A stretch of 37,164 nucleotides of DNA from Actinoplanes auranticolor (GTDB lineage Bacteria; Actinomycetota; Actinomycetes; Mycobacteriales; Micromonosporaceae). The stretch is taken from contig NZ_BOQL01000033.1 of the NCBI RefSeq assembly GCF_018332655.1, positions 1-37,164 of the forward strand, written 5' to 3'. Shown piece by piece: positions 1 to 6,971 of this stretch. A model generated the notes under the pieces. It was not told the DNA's origin, did no database searches, and was given only the letters and a program-made list of their open reading frames with translations. Positions within the stretch are counted from its first letter, which is position 1. Each line of letters opens with the position of its first letter. A program made the translations under genes and the position numbers.

Positions 1-32
1 ACCTAAGCTGAGTGGCATTGGCTCATGAGCGG

Positions 33-58
33 GCACCCGGACCCTGCCAGGTCCGTGC
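33..58 (+). other. Imperfect hairpin in the left-edge non-coding region
   Basis: A stem of GCAC and GGACC pairs with GGTCC and GTGC, with a two-base CC bulge on the 5' side and a six-base loop. It lies in bases 1-155, where I see no gene. It could be the end of a transcript from outside the window or part of a structured leader for the small ORF that follows. Function unknown. Confidence 0.35.
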
Positions 59-155
59 TCGGCAAACCCGCCGGTAATTGCGTTGAGGGGTTTCCCGGCG
101 ATCTTTACTGTGGGAATCGCACCGCACCAAGTGACCGGCCGAAGGGGGTTCGACG

Positions 156-218
156 ATGATCCGCACCATGAAGGGTATGCGGATGAAGCGCCCCGGAATG
201 GGCCGGCGACGCGGCTGA
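156..218 (+). CDS. Possible 20-residue basic peptide ORF
   Basis: An ATG frame of 20 codons ending in TGA, preceded by a purine run (GAAGGGGG, 141-148) about eight bases before the start. The peptide is rich in Met, Arg, Lys and Gly and has no acidic residue; its C-terminal half reads KRPGMGRRRG. A strong intrinsic terminator begins 17 bases after the stop, so the two together look like a small independent transcript or a leader-peptide attenuator ahead of the tRNA array. I do not recognise a family. The good ribosome site and the terminator support it; its tiny size argues for caution. Confidence 0.35.
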   Translation: MIRTMKGMRMKRPGMGRRRG

Positions 219-234
219 CGCTGCCTTCGGCGTG

Positions 235-266
235 CCGCCCATCCCGGTTCGGGAGGGCGGTTTTTT
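235..266 (+). terminator. Strong rho-independent terminator
   Basis: CCGCCC (235-240) pairs with GGGCGG (255-260). After a bulged A241, TCCCG (242-246) pairs with CGGGA (250-254) around a three-base loop, giving an 11-bp stem, followed at once by six T (261-266). A true U-tract terminator is uncommon in such GC-rich DNA. It ends the small-ORF transcript upstream of the tRNA genes. Confidence 0.85.
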
Positions 267-271
267 CATTC

Positions 272-325
272 CCGGAAGGGCGCCGGAAGCCGGAAGGGCG
301 CCGAAAACCGGAAGGCCGCCGGAAC
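272..325 (+). repeat. Three tandem copies of an 18-bp repeat
   Basis: Copies at 272-289, 290-307 and 308-325 all begin CCGGAAGG and follow the pattern CCGGAAGGGCGCCGGAAG with a few substitutions. They fill the gap between the terminator and the tRNA array. The unit length is a multiple of three, but I see no gene here. Role unknown. Confidence 0.75.
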
Positions 326-347
326 CGCAAGGACGTTGGAAATACGA

Positions 348-420
348 GCGCCGCTGGCTCAACAGGTAGAGCATCCGTCTCTTAAACGGAGGGTTCGGGG
401 TTCGAGTCCCCGGCGGCGCA
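348..420 (+). tRNA. tRNA-Lys (anticodon CTT)
   Basis: A complete 73-base cloverleaf. Acceptor GCGCCGC (348-354) pairs perfectly with 413-419 and A420 is the discriminator. D stem GCTC/GAGC is at 357-360 and 369-372. Anticodon stem TCCGT/ACGGA (374-378, 386-390) encloses loop CTCTTAA, so anticodon CTT is at 381-383. The variable loop is five bases and the T arm CGGGG/CCCCG holds loop TTCGAGT. CCA is not encoded. It is first of three tRNA-like genes spaced by only one or two bases. Confidence 0.92.
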
Positions 421-422
421 CG

Positions 423-496
423 CGCAGGGTGGAGCAGCTCAGAGTGCTCGCAGGTTTCATGGGCCTGAGGTCGTGGGTTCGAATCCCACCCTGCAA
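423..496 (+). tRNA. Initiator-like tRNA-Met (CAT), degenerate; possible pseudo-tRNA
   Basis: The sequence aligns along its length with a bacterial initiator tRNA. It has C423 opposite A495 (the C1-A72 mismatch), TG at positions 8-9, D stem GAGC/GCTC (432-435, 446-449) giving an A11-U24 pair, anticodon CAT (458-460), variable loop AGGTC and T arm GTGGG/CCCAC. Two things are wrong: the 3' acceptor strand is one base short, so G429 has no partner if the T stem keeps five pairs, and the anticodon stem lacks the three consecutive G-C pairs of initiators. Base 37 is G rather than A. CCA is not encoded. It could be a divergent working tRNA or a decayed copy. Confidence 0.55.
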
Positions 497-497
497 C

Positions 498-573
498 CGC
501 AGGCGGAGCGTTGGCTGCTCATCCGCCCCTCATAAGGGCGGCCGGCCCGGTTCGACACCGGGGCCTGCGACCA
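498..573 (+). tRNA. tRNA-Met-like gene (anticodon CAT) with encoded CCA
   Basis: The acceptor is perfect over seven pairs (CGCAGGC 498-504 with GCCTGCG 563-569). Discriminator A570 is followed by genomic CCA at 571-573. The anticodon arm CGCCC-CTCATAA-GGGCG (524-540) gives CAT at 531-533, and the T arm CCCGG/CCGGG encloses TTCGACA. The D arm is odd: GAGC (506-509) pairs with GCTC (517-520), leaving one base before it and three after it instead of two and one. Met or Ile2 identity cannot be fixed without knowing whether C34 is lysidinylated. The next gene's stop codon is four bases away on the other strand. Confidence 0.62.
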
Positions 574-576
574 CGA

Positions 577-1377
577 TCAGAGTTTGCGGCCCACCGCGCC
601 GTAACCCATCTTGGCCAGTTCCGGGTCCATGTCCGCCGGCGGCTGCTGATACGGCCAGACGTTGACCAGACCCGGCGGTTCCAGCGCGAAGTCGCCGAAG
701 AACGCCTCGATCTCCGCCCTCGGCCGCGGCGTGAACGGGGCGTTCGCGCCTTTGTAGATAGCGCTGATCCGAGCCATGTAATCCGGCCGGGCGTCGTTGG
801 CCGCGTGCGAGATCGCCAGGAAGCTGCCCGGCGCCAGCGCCTCGCGGTACGCCGCCACCATGTCCTGCGGCTTGTCCTCGTCCGGTATCAGGTGCAGCAG
901 GAACATCATCAGCACCGCCACCGGCTGGTCCATGTCCAGCAGGCCGCGCAGCTCCGGGTCCTCGAGGATCGTCCTGGGCTCGCGGACGTCGCGGCGCAGG
1001 ATGATCGCCCGTTCCGGGTCGCACAGCAGGGCCCGGCCGTGGATGCAGACGACGTCGTCGTAGTCGACGTAGACCACGCGTACCGACGGGTCGATCGCGC
1101 GGGCGATCTCGTGCACGTTCTCGCCCGCCGGCAGGCCCGAGCCCAGGTCCAGGATCTGCCGGATGCCGCGCTCGCGGACCAGGTGCTCGACGACCCGCTT
1201 GATCAGCGCCCGGCCCGAGCGGGCGGCCTCGCGCATCTCCGGCGCCACGGCCAGCACCGCCTTGGCGGCGGCCCGGTCGGCGGCATAGTTGTCCTTGCCG
1301 CCGAGGAAGTAGTCGTACATGCGGGCGGCGTTCGGGACGGTGGCGTCGATTCCGGCGGGCACGGTCACGAACGTCAC
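577..1377 (-). CDS. DUF574 (Methyltransf_19) SAM-dependent methyltransferase
   Basis: A 266-residue protein of the actinobacterial DUF574 family, putative SAM-dependent methyltransferases whose substrates are mostly unknown. The N-terminal signature is visible (PAGIDATVPNAARMYDY then FLGGKDN), followed by the SAM-binding glycine loop in DLGSGLPAG. The chosen GTG start at 1377 has AAAGG eight bases upstream, and only 14 bases separate it from the end of the SDR gene, so the two are probably co-transcribed with the desaturase above. A longer open frame extends upstream to 1680 but lies inside the SDR gene and has no family match. The gene ends four bases from the tRNA array. Confidence 0.88.
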   Translation of the reverse strand: MTFVTVPAGIDATVPNAARMYDYFLGGKDNYAADRAAAKAVLAVAPEMREAARSGRALIKRVVEHLVRERGIRQILDLGSGLPAGENVHEIARAIDPSVRVVYVDYDDVVCIHGRALLCDPERAIILRRDVREPRTILEDPELRGLLDMDQPVAVLMMFLLHLIPDEDKPQDMVAAYREALAPGSFLAISHAANDARPDYMARISAIYKGANAPFTPRPRAEIEAFFGDFALEPPGLVNVWPYQQPPADMDPELAKMGYGAVGRKL

Positions 1378-1391
1378 TATAGGGGCCTTTG

Positions 1392-2186
1392 CTACGTCGT
1401 GGTGCGTAACCAGCCGCCGTCGATGTAGTACGTCGACCCGACCGTGTAGCTCGCGCGCGGGGAGCACAGGAAGACGAACAGGTCGGCGATCTCGGCCGGG
1501 TCGGCGAACCGGCCGATCGGGGCGTTGTCGTGCGCGATCTGCTGCAGGTGCTCCTGCCACGAACGGTCCGTGCCGGCGGTCAGCGCCTTCGCGGTCTTCT
1601 CCCAGTCCGGCGTCATCACCAGCCCCGGGTTCACCGCGTTGACCCGGATGTTGTCGCCGATCAGCTCGTTGGCCAGGCACTTGGAGAACATCACCAGCGC
1701 CGCCTTGGTGACGTTGTAGATCGGCTCGTAGCCCAGCGGCTGGGTCGCGCAGATCGACGCGTTGTGCAGGATCACGCCGCCGCCGCGGGCCTTCATCAAC
1801 GGTGCGAAGAGGCGGGCCAGCCGGACGGCGGCCATCACGTGCAGTTCCCAGTACGCCTGCCAGCGCTCGTCACCGGCCTCGAGGATGGTTTCCTCGCTGC
1901 CGGTGCCGGCGTTGTTGATCAGGATGTCCGCGCCGCCGAACTCGTCGACGACCGCGCGCTCCAGCAGAGCCGGGCCGTCGAGTCCTCCGACGTCGGCGGC
2001 CACCCCGATGACGCGTACTTTGAATTCTTCGCGGAGCTGTTCCACGACGGCCCGCAGCCGCTGCTCGTCGCGGGCGCACAGGGCCAGGTGAGCGCCCTCG
2101 GCCGCGAGGCCGCGGGCGATCGCCAGGCCGATGCCGACCGTGCCGCCAGTGACGACGGCGACCTTACCGGTGAGCTGGAGGTCCAT
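1392..2186 (-). CDS. Short-chain dehydrogenase/reductase (SDR)
   Basis: A 264-residue classical SDR acting on an NAD(P)H-linked alcohol/ketone pair; substrate unknown. The Rossmann motif TGGTVGIG is near residues 13-20, NNAG at 91-94, catalytic Ser144, and Tyr157 with Lys161 in YNVTK. The length is normal for the family. Start ATG lies 12 bases after the desaturase stop, and the gene is followed 14 bases later by the DUF574 methyltransferase, which suggests one lipid-related operon. The N-terminus begins directly with the Rossmann strand and shows no signal or membrane segment, so it should be cytosolic. Confidence 0.92.
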   Translation of the reverse strand: MDLQLTGKVAVVTGGTVGIGLAIARGLAAEGAHLALCARDEQRLRAVVEQLREEFKVRVIGVAADVGGLDGPALLERAVVDEFGGADILINNAGTGSEETILEAGDERWQAYWELHVMAAVRLARLFAPLMKARGGGVILHNASICATQPLGYEPIYNVTKAALVMFSKCLANELIGDNIRVNAVNPGLVMTPDWEKTAKALTAGTDRSWQEHLQQIAHDNAPIGRFADPAEIADLFVFLCSPRASYTVGSTYYIDGGWLRTTT

Positions 2187-2198
2187 GCCCCCACGCTC

Positions 2199-3239
2199 TC
2201 ACACGGCAGCGGGCTGCTTCTTCGCCTCGCGCAGTGGCGCGCCCACCTCGTGCAGGTAACGCAGCGCCTGCCGGTACGACTCGATCAGGCTGGTCGACTC
2301 GTAGGACACGCCGATCTCGGCGCAGTACGCCTCGACGATCGGCTGCACCTTGCGCAGGTTCGGCGTCGGCATGGCCGGGAAGAGGTGGTGCTCGATCTGG
2401 TAGTTCAGGCCGCCCATCGCCGCGTCGGTCAGCCAGTTGCCGTTCACGTTGCGAGAGGTCAGCACCTGCTTGCGCAGGTAGTCCTCGGTGCCGTCGGGAT
2501 GCGGCATGCCCTTGTGGTTCGGGGCGAACGTCATGCCCAGGTAGACGCCGAACAGCGCCTGGTGCAGCACGAGGAAGGCGATCGCCTGCAGCGGCGAGAG
2601 GATGACGAACAGCGCGGTGAGGTAGCAGATCGCGTGGATGATCAGCAGCGTGGCCTCGAGGTTGCGGCTCTTCATCTCGCCGCGGATCAGCGCCTTGACG
2701 CTGGAGATCTTCAGGTCGATGCCGAGCAGAGTGAGCAGCGGGAACAGCAGCCCTGCCTGGTGCCGGGTGATGAAGCCCTTCAGCCCGCGCCGGCCCCATG
2801 CCGCCTCGGTGGCCCAGATGATCACCTCGGGGGCGACGTCCGGGTCGAGGTCGTCGTGGTTCGGGTTGTTGTGGTGGCGGGTGTGCTTGTCCATCCACCA
2901 GCCGTAACTCATACCCACGCCGAGGTTGCCGGCGATCCGGCCGGTGATCTCACCCGGGCGCTTGGTGCGGAAGACCTGCCGGTGGGCGAGGTCGTGCGCC
3001 ACCAGCGCCACCTGGGTGAAGGCCACGGCGAGGAACACGGCCGTGACCAGGTTCCACCAGGATGCGCCGATCAGGAAGAACGCGGTCCAGCCGCCGATGA
3101 GCATCAGGCTGACCACGGTCAGCCGTACGGCGTAGTACGCCGGTTTGCGCTCGAGCAGGCCCGCACGAGTGACCCGGCGGTTCAGCTCGGCGAAGTCGCT
3201 ACCGGCCGTGGACCGCGGCCGCTCCGTCGTTGTCGTCAT
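2199..3239 (-). CDS. Membrane fatty acid desaturase
   Basis: A 346-residue integral-membrane di-iron desaturase introducing a double bond into an acyl chain. All three histidine boxes are present: HDLAH (about 82-86), HTRHH (119-123) and QIEHH (281-285), with hydrophobic helices between. The H/QxxHH third box places it with acyl-lipid/front-end or linoleoyl-CoA-type desaturases; regiospecificity cannot be read from sequence. I chose ATG 3239 over ATG 3257, because the former has AGGA and GAAGG upstream and the latter has nothing. It is first in a set with the SDR and methyltransferase. It diverges from a sensor kinase, and the space between holds a palindrome and repeats. Confidence 0.93.
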   Translation of the reverse strand: MTTTTERPRSTAGSDFAELNRRVTRAGLLERKPAYYAVRLTVVSLMLIGGWTAFFLIGASWWNLVTAVFLAVAFTQVALVAHDLAHRQVFRTKRPGEITGRIAGNLGVGMSYGWWMDKHTRHHNNPNHDDLDPDVAPEVIIWATEAAWGRRGLKGFITRHQAGLLFPLLTLLGIDLKISSVKALIRGEMKSRNLEATLLIIHAICYLTALFVILSPLQAIAFLVLHQALFGVYLGMTFAPNHKGMPHPDGTEDYLRKQVLTSRNVNGNWLTDAAMGGLNYQIEHHLFPAMPTPNLRKVQPIVEAYCAEIGVSYESTSLIESYRQALRYLHEVGAPLREAKKQPAAV

Positions 3240-3269
3240 GCCTTCAGGTTCCTGCATAGGGGCTGAACG

Positions 3270-3323
3270 GTCAGGAGTGTCAGATCCCCGGCGAAGGTGG
3301 TGCTAGCACCCGCGTCAGGAGTG
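3270..3323. promoter_or_regulatory. Palindrome flanked by a 10-bp direct repeat between divergent genes
   Basis: GGTGCTAGCACC (3299-3310) is a perfect 12-bp palindrome and contains TAGCAC, a plausible -10, on both strands. GTCAGGAGTG occurs at 3270-3279 and again at 3314-3323, 44 bp apart, about four helical turns, flanking the palindrome. The site lies between the desaturase and the sensor kinase and may be where the neighbouring response regulator binds. That link is inference. Confidence 0.45.
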
Positions 3324-3389
3324 GGGGATTGTGCACATGGTGGAGCCCTATCACCGGCTGTGCCGGGACCGCCGAGCAGAATGAGGGAC

Positions 3390-4676
3390 ATGGAGACGCG
3401 CTCATGGGTACGCGACGGCCTACGCGCCATCGCGGGGGGCGTCTTCGCCGTGGGCCTGGCGATCACGAATCTGCCGCTGCTGGCGATGTCGATCGTCGCG
3501 CTCGCCCTCACCCCGGTGCCGTTCCTCGGCCTGGCCCTGCTGCCGTGGGCCACCAACCTGGTCCGGATGCGCGCCAATCTGGAACGCCGGCTGGCGGCGC
3601 GGGCCGGCATCGCGATCGCCCGCCCGTACGAGCCGCCGCCGGCGCGGGCGCTGCCCGGCGGCTGGAAACGCTTCCGGTGGATCGCCACCGACCCGGCGAC
3701 CTGGCGCGACCTCGCCTGGCTGCTCCCGGGCGCGATCGTCGCGTTCGTGCTCGGCCTGCTCGCGGTGGCCATCCCGCTCTACGGCCTGGAGGGCATCTCG
3801 CTGCTGCCGCTCTGGCTCTACCTGAGCGTCGACTGGTACGGCTACGGCGTCTTCTGGCCCATCGCGAACTTCAGCGAGGCGATGCTCTCGATGCCGCAGG
3901 GCGTGCTGTTCCTGGCTCTCGGCCTGGGCGCGGCCCCCTGGCTGCTCGAGGTCAACGCCCAGTTCGCCAAGCTCTTCCTGGCCCCGACCAAGGCCGCCGG
4001 GCTGCGGCTGCGGGTCGCCCAGCTGACCGTCACCCGGGCCGACACCGTCGACGCCCAGGCCGCCGAGCTGCGCCGGATCGAGCGCGACCTGCACGACGGG
4101 GCGCAGGCCCGGCTGGTCTCGCTGGGCATGACCATCGGCCTGGCCGAGGAGATGATCGAGCGCGATCCGGCCGCGGCCCGCAAGCTGCTCGCCGAGGCCC
4201 GCGAAGCCAGCGGTACGGCGCTGCTCGAACTGCGCAACCTGGTGCGCGGCATCCACCCGCCGGTGCTCGCCGAGCGCGGCCTCGACGGCGCCGTACGCGC
4301 CCTGGCGATGAGCCTGCCGTTGCGGGTGACCGTCGAGATGGACCTGCCCGGCCGGCCGCAGACGCCGGTGGAGTCCGCGGCCTACTTCGCCACGGCCGAG
4401 GCGCTGGCCAACGTGGTGCGGCACAGCCGCGCCCGGACCGTGCAGATCTACGTCCAGCACGTCGACGACCTGCTGTTGCTGACCGTGAGCGACGACGGGG
4501 TGGGCGGCGCCGATCCGGCCCACGGCACGGGACTGCGGGGCATCGCCCGCCGCCTGGCGGCATTCGATGGCACCATGTCGGTGTCCTCCCCGCCGGGCGG
4601 ACCGACGGTCGTATCGATGGAGTTGCCGTGCGCGTTGTCCTCGCTGAAGACCTCGCCCTCCTCCGCGACGGGCTGA
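3390..4676 (+). CDS. NarL-type sensor histidine kinase with PF13796-like sensor domain
   Basis: A protein of about 428 residues that should autophosphorylate on His235 (ERDLHDGAQARL) and pass phosphate to the next gene's product. The N-terminal half has four to five membrane segments resembling the actinobacterial 'Sensor' domain PF13796, then HisKA_3, then a HATPase with N box (ALANVVRHSR), DDGVGG and GTGLRGIARR. The signal is unknown. The start is uncertain: ATG 3390 follows a very close GAGGGA, and ATG 3381 in the same frame is an alternative. The 3' end overlaps the response regulator by 49 bases, implying translational coupling. Confidence 0.92.
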   Translation: METRSWVRDGLRAIAGGVFAVGLAITNLPLLAMSIVALALTPVPFLGLALLPWATNLVRMRANLERRLAARAGIAIARPYEPPPARALPGGWKRFRWIATDPATWRDLAWLLPGAIVAFVLGLLAVAIPLYGLEGISLLPLWLYLSVDWYGYGVFWPIANFSEAMLSMPQGVLFLALGLGAAPWLLEVNAQFAKLFLAPTKAAGLRLRVAQLTVTRADTVDAQAAELRRIERDLHDGAQARLVSLGMTIGLAEEMIERDPAAARKLLAEAREASGTALLELRNLVRGIHPPVLAERGLDGAVRALAMSLPLRVTVEMDLPGRPQTPVESAAYFATAEALANVVRHSRARTVQIYVQHVDDLLLLTVSDDGVGGADPAHGTGLRGIARRLAAFDGTMSVSSPPGGPTVVSMELPCALSSLKTSPSSATG

Positions 4677-5263
4677 CCCGCCTGCTGGAGGCGTTCGAAT
4701 TCGAGGTGGTCGAGGCCGTGGACAACGGTCCGGCACTGCTGCCCGCGCTGATCAAGCACCGGCCGGACGTGGCCGTGGTCGACGTGCGGCTGCCGCCCAC
4801 CTTCACCGACGAGGGACTGCAGGCGGCCATCGCCGCCCGCACCGAGATCCCGGGCCTGCCGGTCCTGGTGCTCTCCCAGCACGTCGAGCCGCTGTACGCC
4901 CGCGAGCTGCTGAGCGACCGCAACGGCGGCGTCGGCTACCTGCTCAAGGACCGCATCTCCAACGTGGCGCAGTTCGTCGACGCGGTGCGCCGGGTCGCCG
5001 ACGGCGGCACGGCGATGGACCCCGAGGTCGTCTCCCAGCTGCTGGCCCGTCGCGAGCCGCTGGCGGTGCTGACCGCGCGCGAGCGGGAGGTGCTGGGGGA
5101 GATGGCCGAGGGCCGGTCCAACGCGGCGATCGCGGCGAAGCTGTTCGTCACCGAGAAGGCGGTCAGCAAGCACATCAACAACATCTTCACCAAGCTGGGC
5201 ATGCCGCCGTCGGACGACGACAACCGCCGGGTGCTGGCCGTGCTGACCTACCTCAACGGCTGA
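4628..5263 (+). CDS. NarL/LuxR-family response regulator
   Basis: A 211-residue DNA-binding response regulator. The receiver domain carries the acidic pair near the N-terminus (LAED), phospho-acceptor Asp52 (VVDVRLPP) and Lys107 in GYLLKDR. A LuxR-type helix-turn-helix follows (LTAREREVLGEMAEG to KHINNIFTKLGM). The GTG start at 4628 has GGAG six bases upstream and lies inside the kinase gene, so the pair is translated together. It probably acts on its own promoter or on the divergent desaturase; the repeat and palindrome at 3270-3323 are the obvious target to test. Confidence 0.93.
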   Translation: MRVVLAEDLALLRDGLTRLLEAFEFEVVEAVDNGPALLPALIKHRPDVAVVDVRLPPTFTDEGLQAAIAARTEIPGLPVLVLSQHVEPLYARELLSDRNGGVGYLLKDRISNVAQFVDAVRRVADGGTAMDPEVVSQLLARREPLAVLTAREREVLGEMAEGRSNAAIAAKLFVTEKAVSKHINNIFTKLGMPPSDDDNRRVLAVLTYLNG

Positions 5264-5290
5264 CTCGCGCCGACCGTCCACGGTGGATTG

Positions 5291-6346
5291 TCATCGTGCC
5301 CAGGTGAGCCTGGCCACCCGGCCCTGTTCGCCGGACGCCCAGCAGGAGCCGGACACGCACAGCACCGCGTCGAAGCTGCCGGCGTCGAACTCCGTCCACG
5401 TCCGCCCGCCGTCGCGGCTGATGTCGCTGCCGGTCGGCCCGACCGCGAGGGCCGTCCGGTTGCCCAGCCAGGCCGCGCCCGAGCGGTACTCGCCCGGCTC
5501 GGCCTTCGCGGTCTGCCAGGTGCGGCCGCCGTCCCGGGTGGTCGCCGCGGCGTCCGGAGCCGCCTCCGGCACCGCATAGTCGCCGCCGACCGCGATGCCG
5601 TGCCAGGGGTCGCGGAAGGCCAGGCTGTAGACGCCGGCGCTGGGTCCGCTGGGGATCGTGCTGTCGGTGACCCGCCAGGACCGGCCGCCGTTCACGGTCG
5701 TGAAGACCCGGGCGCGCTCGCCGCCGCCGGTGGCGAACCAGGCCCGGCCCGCGCCGAGACGGTCGGCCGACACCAGGCACGTGCCGCTCGCGGCGAAGGC
5801 GAACTCGCCGGGCAGCGCGTCCGGCATGCCGGACGTCGGCTGCACCCGCCATGAGCGGCCACCGTCGGCGGTCGCGAGGATCCGGAACTTGCCGCCGACC
5901 GGGTCGGAGAGCGCGAGGCCGTGCCGGCGGTCCAGGAAGGTCACGCAGTCGTAGAACGCCGCCGGGTCGTCGTTGCGGAACGTCTCCGTCCAGCTGCGAC
6001 CGCCGTCCGCGGTCCGGTACAGCCGGGACTGGTCGCCCTCGCCGATGGTCAGCGCCACGGCATGCCGGGCGTCGAACGCCTCGATGTCGCGGAACTGCAG
6101 CTCGGCGGCGCCCGGCGGATCGACCCGCTGCCAGGTCCGGGCGCCGTCGACCGTCCGCAGGATCGTGCCCGCGGAACCGGCCACCCAGGCCACCTTGTCG
6201 TCGACCGGGGCCAGGCCCCGGAAGCGGGCGGTGACCCCGGTGTCGGACAGCCGCCAGGACGGCGTGGGGTGCCCGGCGGTGAAGCCCGCGGTGCCGGCCA
6301 GCGTGACGAGGGCGAGAGCAGCCATCGAGAACCTTCGCAGCGTCAT
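5291..6346 (-). CDS. Secreted Asp-box (BNR/YCF48-like) beta-propeller protein
   Basis: A 351-residue protein with an N-terminal signal peptide (hydrophobic stretch after MTLRR). At least four Asp-box motifs are visible: TADGGRSW (twice), TVNGGRSW and TRDGGRTW or SRDGGRTW, spaced as in sialidase-like and YCF48/HCF136 propellers. A role in binding or assembly outside the membrane is possible, but no catalytic set identifies a sialidase. Start ATG 6346 has GGAG just upstream; a much longer upstream frame covers the divergent gene and is rejected. It is convergent with the two-component system, 27 bases away, and divergent from the SnoaL-like gene. Confidence 0.85.
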   Translation of the reverse strand: MTLRRFSMAALALVTLAGTAGFTAGHPTPSWRLSDTGVTARFRGLAPVDDKVAWVAGSAGTILRTVDGARTWQRVDPPGAAELQFRDIEAFDARHAVALTIGEGDQSRLYRTADGGRSWTETFRNDDPAAFYDCVTFLDRRHGLALSDPVGGKFRILATADGGRSWRVQPTSGMPDALPGEFAFAASGTCLVSADRLGAGRAWFATGGGERARVFTTVNGGRSWRVTDSTIPSGPSAGVYSLAFRDPWHGIAVGGDYAVPEAAPDAAATTRDGGRTWQTAKAEPGEYRSGAAWLGNRTALAVGPTGSDISRDGGRTWTEFDAGSFDAVLCVSGSCWASGEQGRVARLTWAR

Positions 6347-6388
6347 GGCTCCGGAACTTACCCCGACCCACCGACATCGGCAGGGCGG

Positions 6389-6394
6389 TAGATT
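6389..6394 (+). promoter_or_regulatory. -10 element TAGATT, leaderless start
   Basis: TAGATT ends exactly six bases before the ATG at 6401 and no ribosome site lies between, so transcription should begin at the start codon, a common actinobacterial leaderless arrangement. Confidence 0.6.
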
Positions 6395-6400
6395 CCGCGG

Positions 6401-6898
6401 ATGGGGAATCCGACGATCACGGCCTGGCGTACGGCGGGGGAACACGGCGACGCGACGGCCGCCACGGCGTGCCTCGCCCCCGAGGTCGAGATGATCTCTC
6501 CGCTGACCGCACAGTTCCGCTTCCACGGCCCGGCCCAGGTGGCCGACGTGCTGGCCAGCGCCTTCGAGGTCATTCACGACATCCGCTACCACACCGAGGT
6601 GGGCTCGGACGACACCTGGGCGCTGTTCTACCACGGCATGGCCCGGCGGGAGCCGGTCGAGGAGGCGCAGTTGCTGCGCCTGAACGGCGACGGGCTGATC
6701 CGGGAGATCACCTTCTTCGGGCGCCCGCTACCGGCCCTGACCGAGGTGATGGCCGGGATCGGCCCGCGCCTGCTGCGCCGTCAGCGCCAGCCGGGACTGG
6801 CCCGGCTGGTCGGCCTGGCGACGGCGCCGCTCAACGCGATGACCAGACTGGGCGAACGGACGATTCTGCCCCGCGCCGACCCGGGGCGGCGGCGGTGA
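6401..6898 (+). CDS. SnoaL-like / NTF2-fold protein
   Basis: A 165-residue protein whose first 110 residues fit the small SnoaL-like NTF2 fold: an early helix (TAWRTAGEHGDATAATACLAP), then the beta-rich HGPAQVADVL to RLNGDGLIREITFFGRP pattern. Members are polyketide cyclases, isomerases or non-catalytic binding proteins; nothing here fixes the activity. The C-terminal 40 residues are Arg-rich and unusual for the family. Expression looks leaderless. It diverges from the Asp-box protein and is followed 110 bases later by the ABM-domain gene. Confidence 0.78.
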   Translation: MGNPTITAWRTAGEHGDATAATACLAPEVEMISPLTAQFRFHGPAQVADVLASAFEVIHDIRYHTEVGSDDTWALFYHGMARREPVEEAQLLRLNGDGLIREITFFGRPLPALTEVMAGIGPRLLRRQRQPGLARLVGLATAPLNAMTRLGERTILPRADPGRRR

Positions 6899-6971
6899 CG
6901 CCTCACCGGTACCACTGTGCTGATCGTCACCACCTGCGCGCCTCTCATCACAGGCCGGGAGAGCCGTTCGC

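Noticed and set aside
272..325. CRISPR array
   Set aside because: The copies abut with no spacers, have only 18-bp units, and no cas gene is present.
1378..1680. N-terminal extension of the DUF574 methyltransferase
   Set aside because: It overlaps the SDR gene, has no ribosome site or family match, and GTG 1377 fits the family start.
3329..4627. N-terminal extension of the response regulator frame
   Set aside because: The upstream part lies inside the sensor kinase in another frame and is shadow sequence; GTG 4628 with GGAG is the real start.
5264..5290. ACCGT/ACGGT inverted repeat as a bidirectional terminator
   Set aside because: The loop is only two bases and the stem five pairs, too weak to support.
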